DNA of 37,795 nucleotides from JAYFNU01 sp964458545 (GTDB lineage Bacteria; Bacillota; Clostridia; Oscillospirales; Ruminococcaceae), in the NCBI GenBank assembly GCA_964458545.1, contig CAYWJF010000011.1:1-37795 (forward strand). Reading direction: 5' to 3'. Shown here piece after piece: positions 1 to 7,340 of the stretch; the stretch's first letter is position 1, and every line of letters begins with the position of its first letter. The translations under genes and the position numbers were made by a program. The notes under the pieces are model-generated. The model searched no databases, was not told the origin of the DNA, and saw nothing but the letters and a program-made list of their open reading frames with translations.

Positions 1-2
1 AG

Positions 3-1175
3 CGGCTTTCGGACGCCGCGACGGGCGACTACAACGCGGGGCTTATCGCCACGGCTATGATAGTGACGAATGTCTTTTTAACCCTTGCGTCCTATGGAAT
101 GCGCGCGTATCAGGTGTCCGATATAAAGGACAAATACAAAAGCGGCGATTATGTTCTAAGCCGAGTTATCACCGTCGCGGCGGCGGTACTGCTCTGCGTT
201 ATCTACAGCCTTGTTATCGGTTATGCGGGCGAACAGTTTTGGTGTATAATGCTGTTTCTCGTTTATAAGCTTATTGAGGCGGTCACCGACGTTTTCCACG
301 GCTTCTGCCAAAAAAACGAGCGTATGGATATTATCGGTATCTCCTACGCGGTGAGGGGCGTAGCAAGCGTAGCGGTCTTCTGTCTCGTCTTTTCGCTTAC
401 TAAGAACGTTAATTTTACCCTTCTTTTAATGACCCTTCTCTGCCTTGCGTTTAGCGCCGTTTACGATATAGCGCTTACAAGGCGCTTCTACCTTCCCGCC
501 GAAAGAAGTAAGAACGGCGCGTGGCGGCTTTTACTTGAATGCCTGCCGCTTGCGGTATACGTCTTCCTTAATACGGCGGCGGCGTCTGTACCAAAGCTTG
601 CGCTTGAGCGGCTAATGGGCACCGAGACGATAGGTGTATATAACCTCGTAAACTCCCCAGTGCTTATACTTCAAGTGGGGCTCGCGTTTCTCTTTACTCC
701 GTTTATCACGACCTTTTCAAGCCGTCTGCGCGACAAGGACACGCGCGGCTTTTTAAAGATTTCGGCGCTAATCACCCTCGGCGTTTTCGCGGTGGGGATA
801 GTTGGCATAGGCGGCGTGCTGCTGCTCGGGCGGTGGGGACTAACGCTTCTTTACGGCGCCGAGGTAGCAAGCTACAGCGGGCTTTTAGTGCCGCTTGTGG
901 TCTGCACGGTGTTTACCTCGCTTACCCTCTTTTACTGTATGCTTTTAACTGTTCTTCGCGAGATGAAGGGGTTAATTATCTCCACGGCGCTCGCGATAGC
1001 GGTCAGCCTTGCGGTGAGCACCGCGCTAATTAACGCCTATGGAATGTACGGCGCAAGCTACGCTTCAATAATCTCGCTTATTGCCGAAACGCTCGCGCTC
1101 GCGGCGTTCGGAGTAATTAAGCTTAAAAAAACGCAAAGAGCCGATAAGAATAATGGAACTGAGAAACAGATATAA
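3..1175 (+). CDS. Polysaccharide/lipid-linked oligosaccharide flippase, 5'-truncated
   Basis: The reading frame is open from the window's first bases, so the real start lies to the left; the first internal ATG is at 57 but in-frame residues before it (LSDAATGDYNAG) continue the same protein. What is visible is about 390 residues of an almost wholly hydrophobic protein with around ten or more membrane segments in paired hairpins, the pattern of Wzx/MATE-fold oligosaccharide flippases (polysaccharide biosynthesis protein family). The N-terminal fragment LSDAATGDYNAG resembles the early loop of these flippases. The family moves undecaprenyl-linked sugar units across the plasma membrane for surface glycan assembly. 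The C-terminus is a short lysine-rich cytoplasmic tail. Its last 23 bases overlap azlC, which suggests cotranscription but not a shared function. The exact substrate cannot be read. Confidence 0.8.
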   Translation, partial: RLSDAATGDYNAGLIATAMIVTNVFLTLASYGMRAYQVSDIKDKYKSGDYVLSRVITVAAAVLLCVIYSLVIGYAGEQFWCIMLFLVYKLIEAVTDVFHGFCQKNERMDIIGISYAVRGVASVAVFCLVFSLTKNVNFTLLLMTLLCLAFSAVYDIALTRRFYLPAERSKNGAWRLLLECLPLAVYVFLNTAAASVPKLALERLMGTETIGVYNLVNSPVLILQVGLAFLFTPFITTFSSRLRDKDTRGFLKISALITLGVFAVGIVGIGGVLLLGRWGLTLLYGAEVASYSGLLVPLVVCTVFTSLTLFYCMLLTVLREMKGLIISTALAIAVSLAVSTALINAYGMYGASYASIISLIAETLALAAFGVIKLKKTQRADKNNGTEKQI

Positions 1176-1851
1176 ACAAGGACTGCGCGACGGAATACCA
1201 ATAGCGCTCGGCTACCTTTCGGTTTCCTTCGCGTTCGGACTTTCCGCGGCGCGCGGCGGGCTTCCCGTCTGGATGGCGGTGGTTATCTCTATGACCAACC
1301 TCACCTCGGCGGGGCAGGTCGCGGGGCTGTCGCTTATTCTTTCCTCCGCCGCGCTTGTCGAGATGGCGGCGACCCAGCTTGTAATTAACCTTCGCTACGC
1401 GCTTATGAGCCTTTCCGTTTCGCAGAAGCTGCACGAGTCGGTAACGCGAGCCCAGCGGTTTTTAATAGGCTTCTTCGTTACCGACGAAATCTTCGCCGTG
1501 GCTACGAGCGGCGGCGAGGTAACGACAAGGTATATGCTCGGGCTCGGTACCCTGCCCTACATAGGTTGGGCGGCGGGCACTCTTCTCGGCGCGGCGGCGG
1601 GTTCGCTACTGCCCGAGGCGGTGATAAGCGCGCTCGGCATAGCTATTTACGGTATGTTCGTCGCTATAGTCGTGCCCGCCGCGAAGAAGGACAAAGCGGT
1701 ACTTGCGGTGGTCGCGGTTTCGGTAGGCTTAAGCATACTGCTTCACTTCGTTTTTCCTGTAATATCGGCGGGCTTCGCTATCATAATCTGCGCGGTGGCG
1801 GCGTCGCTCTTCGGGGCGTTCTTCTTCCCCATTAAGGAGGCGGCGGTATGA
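1153..1851 (+). CDS. azlC: AzlC family branched-chain amino acid exporter, large subunit
   Basis: A 232-residue polytopic membrane protein with the AzlC N-terminus (RDGIPIALGYLSVSFAFG) and a typical family length of 230-240. AzlC pairs with the small AzlD protein to export branched-chain amino acids and toxic analogues in Bacillus (AzlCD). The azlD-like gene follows immediately with a 4-bp ATGA overlap, which supports the assignment. The start at 1153 lies inside the end of the flippase gene and the ribosome site is weak (AAAGAG about 11 bases upstream), so translation may be coupled to the upstream gene. The real substrate is not readable from sequence. Confidence 0.9.
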   Translation: MELRNRYKQGLRDGIPIALGYLSVSFAFGLSAARGGLPVWMAVVISMTNLTSAGQVAGLSLILSSAALVEMAATQLVINLRYALMSLSVSQKLHESVTRAQRFLIGFFVTDEIFAVATSGGEVTTRYMLGLGTLPYIGWAAGTLLGAAAGSLLPEAVISALGIAIYGMFVAIVVPAAKKDKAVLAVVAVSVGLSILLHFVFPVISAGFAIIICAVAASLFGAFFFPIKEAAV

Positions 1852-2156
1852 GTACGGCGCAGTTTTTCGGGTATCTTGCCGTAATGGCGGGTGTTACATA
1901 TTTAATAAGGGTTATACCGCTCGCGGTATTTAAAAAGAAGATAACGAGCGGCGCGGTAAGGTCGTTTCTTTACTACGTTCCCTACGCGGTGCTTTCCGCT
2001 ATGACCGTTCCCGCAATCTTCTATTCCACGGGCTCGGTGTGGTCGGCGCTCGCGGGACTAATTGTTGCCGTGGCGCTCGCGCTTTTTGAAAAGAGCTTAA
2101 TTACCGTCGCGCTTCTTTCGTGTCTCGCGGCATTTATTACGGAGAGATTTATTTAG
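1848..2156 (+). CDS. azlD: AzlD family small subunit of branched-chain amino acid exporter
   Basis: A 102-residue protein with three to four membrane helices and the AzlD-type N-terminal region (YLIRVIPLAVFKKKI). Its ATG overlaps the TGA of azlC, giving translational coupling and expected 1:1 production. In known systems AzlC and AzlD are both needed for export of branched-chain amino acids across the plasma membrane. Only one base separates its stop from the next gene, so the GNAT gene downstream is in the same transcript. Confidence 0.88.
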   Translation: MSTAQFFGYLAVMAGVTYLIRVIPLAVFKKKITSGAVRSFLYYVPYAVLSAMTVPAIFYSTGSVWSALAGLIVAVALALFEKSLITVALLSCLAAFITERFI

Positions 2157-2157
2157 A

Positions 2158-2646
2158 ATGGCAACTGTTATAAGGGAAATGGACAAGCGGGACCTTTCTC
2201 GCGTCGCGGAGATAATGGCAGAAGGAGTAGAGGACGGCACCTCAACCTTCAGAAAGGTATGCCCCACGGCTGAGGAATGGGACGCGGGACACATAAAGAG
2301 CTGCCGCTTTGCTGCTGAGGTGGACGGGGTAACGGCGGGTTACTGCGCGCTTGCGCCCTACTCTACGCGCGTGGAATACGTCGGCGTAGGTGAGGTTTCC
2401 ATCTATATAGCACGTGAATTTCGACACCACGGCTTAGGCGAGCTGCTGTTATCGGCGCTGATTAATGAAAGCGAGCGGCGTGGCTTCTGGTGCCTTACCT
2501 CAAACGTATTCGCGTCGAATTCAGCGAGCATGAAGCTCCACGAAAAGATGGGTTTTCGGCTTGTAGGCATACGGAAACGTTTGGCGAGGGATATCTTCGG
2601 CGAGTGGCAGGACGTGGCGATATTCGAGCGAAGGGTCGAGGAATAG
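2158..2646 (+). CDS. GNAT N-acetyltransferase, phosphinothricin-acetyltransferase-like
   Basis: A 162-residue single-domain GNAT enzyme. The sequence follows the phosphinothricin/methionine-sulfoximine acetyltransferase subgroup: an early EIMAEGVEDGTSTF segment, a beta4 strand with VEYVGVGEVSIYI, the acetyl-CoA loop near R88-HHGLGE in the place of the usual R/QxxGxG/A, and the C-terminal SNSASMKLHEKMGF then GEWQDVAIFER. The known subgroup acetylates phosphinothricin-like or methionine-derivative amines in the cytoplasm. The natural substrate here is unknown. It is the last gene of the flippase-azlCD operon and is followed by a strong + strand terminator. Coupling to an amino acid exporter would fit detoxification of amino acid analogues, which is inference. 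Confidence 0.85.
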   Translation: MATVIREMDKRDLSRVAEIMAEGVEDGTSTFRKVCPTAEEWDAGHIKSCRFAAEVDGVTAGYCALAPYSTRVEYVGVGEVSIYIAREFRHHGLGELLLSALINESERRGFWCLTSNVFASNSASMKLHEKMGFRLVGIRKRLARDIFGEWQDVAIFERRVEE

Positions 2647-2666
2647 CACTCCCATAAAATAGTCAC

Positions 2667-2700
2667 AAAAAGAAGAACCTCGGCGAAGCCGAGGTTCTTC
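2667..2700 (-). terminator. Rho-independent terminator of the MacB-like operon
   Basis: A perfect 13-bp stem (2672-2684 with 2688-2700) with a GAA loop. Read on the minus strand it is followed by five T residues (A5 at 2667-2671), so it serves the operon ending at 2740. Confidence 0.75.
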
Positions 2701-2705
2701 CAAGA

Positions 2706-2740
2706 GTAAAGCCGCACGAAAGTGCGGCTTTACTTATTTT
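2706..2740 (+). terminator. Rho-independent terminator of the flippase-azlCD-GNAT operon
   Basis: A perfect 12-bp stem (2706-2717 with 2722-2733) with a GAAA tetraloop, followed on the + strand by TTATTTTTA. It lies back-to-back with the minus-strand terminator, so the two convergent operons are separated by two dedicated hairpins within 75 bases. Confidence 0.8.
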
Positions 2741-4062
2741 TATAGTGTCCTTATCGCCTCAAGCGGCGAAAGCTTCATTGCGCGCGAGGCGGGCGAAATA
2801 CCCGCAATCATTCCGACAAGCACCGCGAAGCCTATGCCCACAAGAGCGAGCCACGCAGGGATAACCGAAACCTCGCCTATCAGCTTGTTTATTCCGAACG
2901 AGAGCAGGAAGCTGAGCACTACCCCCGCGATTCCCCCGCCGAAGCCGATAAGTCCCGCCTCAACAAGGAACATAGAGCGTATGTTTTTAAGCGAACAGCC
3001 GAGCACCTTAAATATTCCTATCTCCTTGGTGCGCTCGAAGATGCTCATTAGCATAGTGTTAGTAATGCCTATAGCCGCGACTATAAGCGAAACGCTGCCG
3101 ATACCCGCAAGGACATACTGTATCGTTTTCGACTGCTCCTGCATAGACTCAAGCCAGTCCGCCTCGCTATAAGCGTTAAAGCCCATATCGGTTATCTGCT
3201 TTTGCACGTCCTTAACGTTATCTATGTTGTCCACAAGCACATACGCTTGATTATAAACGAACGGAGTAATGGGCTTTCCGTTCTTGTCCGTCTGCTGGTT
3301 AGGCCACGGGTTCTTCTTAAAAATCTTCGTGAAGGTTTCCTTTACCGCGTCTATGTCCGCGAACATACTGTAATCGAACTCGGTCGCGCCGTAATCGGCG
3401 GTGGGGTCGCCCGTAACGGCGGCGATATCAAGCTGATACTTCTTCGCTGTATTCTCATAGTAGCCGTTCATATCGTAGTAGGCGTAAATCTGGTCGTTTT
3501 CAAGGTCTACGCTCGGCGCGGGGCGTTCACCGCTTTCGTCCTCGGCGTAGTAGAAGTATCCGCCGCCGCCCATTGAGCTCGGGTCGTAGAAGTTATAGCC
3601 TATCTCTTTTCCCACAAGGAAGCGAAGCGAATCGCCCTCCTTAAGCATTTCGCCCGAGATAATCGGCGGTTTCATAGCCTCCAGCATTTCAAGTGAAACG
3701 GCGTAGATATCGCCGTACGCCTCGTATTTGCCGGACTTCAACATTATGCCGAAATTGTATACGGGCGAAGCACAGGTAACGTGCTCCATAGCGGAGAAGC
3801 CCGCGACGGTGTCATCGGTAAGCTGCGGCGTGTCAGAGGAGTTTCCGCCGTCGTAGTAGTAGCCGCTGTTTACGGTAATCCTTGTAAGGGTCGCGCTGTT
3901 TTTAAGCTGTTGGGTGTAGGAGTAATCAAGCCCGATACCGAGCGACATCATTACCACGATAGACGCCGTGCCTATCATTACGCCGAGCACTGTAAGCGAG
4001 GTTCTTAGCTTTCGGCGAAGCAGGTTTCCGAGGCTGAACCTAATCAGCTCAAACCAGTTCAT
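2740..4062 (-). CDS. ABC transporter permease, MacB/FtsX type
   Basis: A 440-residue permease with the MacB architecture: a membrane helix at about residues 22-45, a large extracytoplasmic MacB_PCD-like region to about 312, then three C-terminal helices at about 314-340, 365-392 and 403-424 forming the FtsX domain. The family loop FERTKEIGIFKVLGCS between helices 2 and 3 and the terminal SPASRAMKLSPLEAIRTL are clear. Such permeases do not form a classical channel; they transmit mechanical force to extracytoplasmic partners, to move peptides, lipids or lipoproteins or to control wall enzymes. Its ATG overlaps the stop of the CARDB-like gene by 4 bp and it is last in the three-gene operon. The substrate is unknown. 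Confidence 0.9.
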   Translation of the reverse strand: MNWFELIRFSLGNLLRRKLRTSLTVLGVMIGTASIVVMMSLGIGLDYSYTQQLKNSATLTRITVNSGYYYDGGNSSDTPQLTDDTVAGFSAMEHVTCASPVYNFGIMLKSGKYEAYGDIYAVSLEMLEAMKPPIISGEMLKEGDSLRFLVGKEIGYNFYDPSSMGGGGYFYYAEDESGERPAPSVDLENDQIYAYYDMNGYYENTAKKYQLDIAAVTGDPTADYGATEFDYSMFADIDAVKETFTKIFKKNPWPNQQTDKNGKPITPFVYNQAYVLVDNIDNVKDVQKQITDMGFNAYSEADWLESMQEQSKTIQYVLAGIGSVSLIVAAIGITNTMLMSIFERTKEIGIFKVLGCSLKNIRSMFLVEAGLIGFGGGIAGVVLSFLLSFGINKLIGEVSVIPAWLALVGIGFAVLVGMIAGISPASRAMKLSPLEAIRTL

Positions 4063-5480
4063 ACATTAATATCCTCGCTGTTTTCGCTGTCAAGCAGCTC
4101 GCGGTCCAGCCGCAGCGCCTCCTGACGGTCCATATACTGTTGAAGCTTTTTCTTGTTCTTCTTTCTTATTGAAAGGAAGACGATAAGCCCGACAACCGCG
4201 AGAACAATAACAATAAGAATTATTAAGCCGAGCGGCAAACCGCCCGTCGGTTCCTCGATAGGCTCCTCAAAATAGGGGTCCTTCCCGCCGTAATCTATCC
4301 TTTCGGAAACGAATACGGAGCAGCTGTCGGTATAGGTGTAAACCTCGCCGCCCTCGTCCTCATAGGTGACGGTCATCTCTATCGAGCCCTCGCCTACACC
4401 GTTCGAGGCAAGGTAAAAGTCAATGTTGCCAGTAGAACCGGGCGCAATGTTACCGAGATAGTTTTCGCTGTCGGCAAAGATGCCGTTCGGGTCGGTGAAC
4501 TTCACCGTTACGTTATAAATTGTGCCCTTGCCCGTGTTATTAATTTGTGACATTACGTTCAGCTCCTGTCCGAGGAAAACCTCGGTGGAGGAGGTCTGTA
4601 TTGCCGTTACTTTAATTTTCGGCACCTGAGAAACTGGAATGGAGATGGTTTCCGTATCGTTCGCAAGCTCCTTCGCGCCGGGGTAGCTGTAGGAAATATT
4701 AAAGCCGACCGAATAGGAGCCGGGCGCCGCTTCGGACTTTGTATCAAGGTGGATAGACATAGTGGTGCTCGCGCCCGCGCCGAGCGAGTCGGCGAAGAGG
4801 GTGGAGGAGCCCGAAACAGGCACAAATGTGCCGTCGGAGTTAAGCTGAGCCTTAAGGTTAGAAACCGTAGCGGAAGAAGAGGTGTTCTTAAAGGTCACAA
4901 ACAGCGTAAACGCCTCGCCCGCGATAACCTCCTTCGGACTTGTGCTGAAGCCCGTGACAATAATAGTCGGAACCTCCGAGCCCGAGGGCTCAGCCGTTTC
5001 CTCGGTAATGAGTACAGGCAGCGTCAGGGTCTGGGTTACCGTTTCGCCGCCAGCTTTGGAGTATGTAATTTCAAAGGGTATGTCGTAATAGCCGACCATA
5101 GCGTCTCCGCGGCAGCGAAGATTGTTTATTGAATAATAGCAGAATCCGCCGTTCGAAACAGTTTCGCTTTTCGACTCAAGGTAGTTAAGCTCAACGACCT
5201 CAAACGGAAAAACAGAAAGACTTGTGTTAGTGACCATTTCAAGAGAGGACACTGTGATGTCAGAGTCTCCGCTGATATTCTTAAAGCCGACCTTTGCGTT
5301 AAGGTATTCGCCCGCTTTTATGCGCGGCGTGCTCTCTATCGCGCCGTCGCCTGCATTGTGGTCGAGCACAAACGCGTCGACGGGCGTGGTGCCTGTACCA
5401 CCGGCGCTCGCGCCGACAAACGGCACAAGGCTTAGTATAAGTACTAAAACGATAATTAACGATAAAGCTTTCTTCTTCAT
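4059..5480 (-). CDS. Secreted, membrane-anchored CARDB/COG1361-like protein of an ABC module
   Basis: A 473-residue protein with a signal peptide (KKK then a hydrophobic run, likely cleavage after VGASA near residue 26), several tandem Ig-like beta domains of CARDB/COG1361 type (repeated themes such as GEAFTLFVTFKNTSSSATV and GQELNVMSQINNTGKGTI), one membrane helix at about 415-438 and a charged cytoplasmic tail of about 35 residues. It sits between the ATPase and the permease genes with 4-bp overlaps on both sides, so all three should be made together. In Gram-negative MacAB this position holds an HlyD-type adaptor; here no HlyD features are seen. It may be the extracytoplasmic partner moved by the MacB-like permease, which is inference. 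Confidence 0.75.
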   Translation of the reverse strand: MKKKALSLIIVLVLILSLVPFVGASAGGTGTTPVDAFVLDHNAGDGAIESTPRIKAGEYLNAKVGFKNISGDSDITVSSLEMVTNTSLSVFPFEVVELNYLESKSETVSNGGFCYYSINNLRCRGDAMVGYYDIPFEITYSKAGGETVTQTLTLPVLITEETAEPSGSEVPTIIVTGFSTSPKEVIAGEAFTLFVTFKNTSSSATVSNLKAQLNSDGTFVPVSGSSTLFADSLGAGASTTMSIHLDTKSEAAPGSYSVGFNISYSYPGAKELANDTETISIPVSQVPKIKVTAIQTSSTEVFLGQELNVMSQINNTGKGTIYNVTVKFTDPNGIFADSENYLGNIAPGSTGNIDFYLASNGVGEGSIEMTVTYEDEGGEVYTYTDSCSVFVSERIDYGGKDPYFEEPIEEPTGGLPLGLIILIVIVLAVVGLIVFLSIRKKNKKKLQQYMDRQEALRLDRELLDSENSEDINV

Positions 5481-6193
5481 TCTTTTTCAACCCCGCTTGC
5501 TTTGGAATTTGTGTATTCTTCTTTAACTATCTTGCCGTCGCTGAGGTAGATAATTCTATCCGCCTTCTGCGCGAGCGTAAGGTCGTGGGTGACCATTACC
5601 ACCGTCTGACCCGTTTTATTAACTATATTTCGCATTAGCGTCATTATTTCCGCGCCGTTCTTGCTGTCAAGGTTACCCGTCGGCTCGTCCGCGAAGATTA
5701 TCTTCGGGTTTACGACAAGCGCCCTCGCTATGCCTACCCTTTGCTGCTGACCGCCTGACATTTGCAGTGGCAGATGGTCCTTGTGGGTAGCAAGCCCCAC
5801 CACCGCGAGCATCTTGGTCGCCTTGCGTAACCGCTCCTCCTTGCCCATACCGCGGAAGGTCAGCGGAAGCGCCACGTTCTCGGTTGCGGTCATGGTGGGA
5901 ATAAGGTTAAAGGACTGGAAGATAAAGCCGACGTGGTTTCTGCGGAAGGTGACGAGCCTTCCCTCGTCAAGCTCCTCAATATGCTCGCCCGAAATCACTA
6001 TCTCGCCCGCCGATACGGGCTCAAGCCCCGCGAGTACGTTTAGAAGGGTAGACTTGCCCGAGCCAGAAGTACCCGTTATGGCGACGAACTCGCCTTTGTT
6101 TACCGAAAAGGTAACGCCCGCGAGCGCGTGAACGCTCGTTTCGCCCACACGGTAAATCTTATGTACTCTTTTGGCTTCGATTATACCCGCCAT
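5477..6193 (-). CDS. ABC transporter ATP-binding protein, MacB/LolD type
   Basis: A 238-residue ATPase with Walker A GTSGSGKST (41-48), Q-loop at Q93 (FIFQSFNLIP), signature MSGGQQQRVGIARAL (145-159), Walker B IIFADEPTGNLD (165-176) and the H-loop VMVTHD. These are diagnostic of the LolD/MacB/FtsE group that powers FtsX-type permeases. It is first in the operon with the CARDB-like protein and the permease, with an ATGA overlap to the second gene, and has a plausible promoter just upstream. It hydrolyses ATP on the cytoplasmic face of the membrane. What is transported cannot be told from the ATPase. Confidence 0.93.
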   Translation of the reverse strand: MAGIIEAKRVHKIYRVGETSVHALAGVTFSVNKGEFVAITGTSGSGKSTLLNVLAGLEPVSAGEIVISGEHIEELDEGRLVTFRRNHVGFIFQSFNLIPTMTATENVALPLTFRGMGKEERLRKATKMLAVVGLATHKDHLPLQMSGGQQQRVGIARALVVNPKIIFADEPTGNLDSKNGAEIMTLMRNIVNKTGQTVVMVTHDLTLAQKADRIIYLSDGKIVKEEYTNSKASGVEKE

Positions 6194-6251
6194 AAAAACC
6201 TCGACATTAAAATGTAAGGGCGCCGCAAAGCAACGCCCTAAAATTGCTTAT

Positions 6252-6287
6252 ATTATATAGTAGCACATTTCGTCGCATTTGTTGCAA
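6252..6287 (-). promoter_or_regulatory. Candidate sigma-A promoter of the MacB-like operon
   Basis: On the minus strand: -35 TTGCAA at 6282-6287, then an extended -10 TGCTACTAT (hexamer at 6257-6262) with 19-bp spacing; a perfect TATAAT also overlaps at 6252-6257. The stretch 6194-6316 is otherwise AT-rich and gene-free. The long spacing is a weakness. Confidence 0.45.
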
Positions 6288-6316
6288 GATTTTGACGAAA
6301 AAAGAAGTTTTTGAGA

Positions 6317-7210
6317 CTAATGTATCTTATCTTCCTTGCAGTGGTACTCTACGCCACAGTCATAACGTACCTTTTCGGGCGGAAGCTCAAGCTTTTCGGG
6401 GTTTTTGAGCATCTCGTTAAGTACGCCGAACGCCATAGAATACACCGCGCCCGCACAGACGCGCTCGTCGATAGTGCAAGCCATAGGATAGACGTTTCTA
6501 ACCTCTACCGTGCCGTCCCGCTTAAGGGTGGTTCGTGCTTCCTTGCGCCCCAAGCCGATAAATGCCGTAGAGGTGCCGAAGTTGTAGATATGGTGGTGAA
6601 GGGGGTTCATCTTAATCGACGCCATATTTGTTATCCAAAGGCTTGCGTGGAAAGGAGACGCGTCAACTATCGCACGCGGTAGAAGCCCTATTCTGTCGAG
6701 CCACATAAGGAAGCCGACGCCGACGGTAAGAAGCCCCGGAATGGAAATAAGTACGTGAGCCACCTTATCGGTTTTGTTTTCGTTCGAGACAACGCGGTTC
6801 TTTTCGATAGTGTCGTCTATCTTGCGCGCCACGTCGAAAACCGTGTCGGTGGGGTCAAAGTAAACCTTTACGGTGGTTTCAAGGAAGTCTGTCGCGCTGT
6901 TTATTTTAAGCATAGCGAAGGAAACGCAGAGCTCGTTCCTCGCGTAAAGCTTTTTGCCGACGACAAAGCGGTTGACCTCGGGATACTGGGATACCGCGCG
7001 GACATACGCCGCGAGAATAACCGCCATCTTTGAAAACTTAATTCCCTCGGCGTGCTTTTTTCTGACGTAGGAATCGAGTATCTCGCAGTCGGCGTACTGG
7101 GTGGTGTAGCAAAGCGCGTCTACGCGCGTGGGCATAATGTAGGGGGTAATTCTGGTGATAGGGTCTACGCCGTTTCCTACGGCGCGCCCGTCGCTTCTCT
7201 TTCCGAACAT
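6317..7210 (-). CDS. E2-like CoA-dependent acyltransferase domain protein lacking the catalytic HxxxDG
   Basis: About 297 residues with the chloramphenicol-acetyltransferase/2-oxo-acid-dehydrogenase E2 catalytic fold: an early FSKMAVILAAYVRAV, a central ASLWITNMASIK and FGTSTAFIGLGRKE that match E2 strands. There is no lipoyl or E3-binding domain and no pyruvate dehydrogenase genes nearby. The usual DHRVxDGA active-site motif reads DERVCAGA (about residues 248-255), so the catalytic His is Glu and the Asp is Ala. A hydrophobic stretch (about 153-178) is unusual for E2. The start is set at 7210, not the ATG at 7216: the AGGAGG at 7218-7223 is 7 bases from the former but only one from the latter. 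It may be a pseudoenzyme or use other chemistry. Confidence 0.75.
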   Translation of the reverse strand: MFGKRSDGRAVGNGVDPITRITPYIMPTRVDALCYTTQYADCEILDSYVRKKHAEGIKFSKMAVILAAYVRAVSQYPEVNRFVVGKKLYARNELCVSFAMLKINSATDFLETTVKVYFDPTDTVFDVARKIDDTIEKNRVVSNENKTDKVAHVLISIPGLLTVGVGFLMWLDRIGLLPRAIVDASPFHASLWITNMASIKMNPLHHHIYNFGTSTAFIGLGRKEARTTLKRDGTVEVRNVYPMACTIDERVCAGAVYSMAFGVLNEMLKNPEKLELPPEKVRYDCGVEYHCKEDKIH

Positions 7211-7230
7211 TTGCATTCCTCCTGTTGGCT

Positions 7231-7255
7231 GAAGGCGCAGATGCCGCGCGCCTTC
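7231..7255. promoter_or_regulatory. Inverted repeat in the leader of the E2-like gene
   Basis: An 8-bp perfect inverted repeat, GAAGGCGC (7231-7238) and GCGCCTTC (7248-7255), lies between the candidate promoter and the ribosome site of the E2-like gene. It could be a leader hairpin or a repressor operator; there is no T-run, so it is not a simple terminator. Confidence 0.4.
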
Positions 7256-7268
7256 GGCAGATACGAAT

Positions 7269-7298
7269 AAAATAGCACTTTTACTCGTATTATGTCAA
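7269..7298 (-). promoter_or_regulatory. Sigma-A promoter of the E2-like gene
   Basis: On the minus strand a consensus -35 TTGACA (7293-7298), 18-bp spacing and -10 TATTTT (7269-7274). It lies about 60 bases upstream of the chosen start and precedes the inverted repeat. Confidence 0.6.
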
Positions 7299-7340
7299 TT
7301 TACATATAACATAAATATTTTTATGTATTTTGGGTAATAT

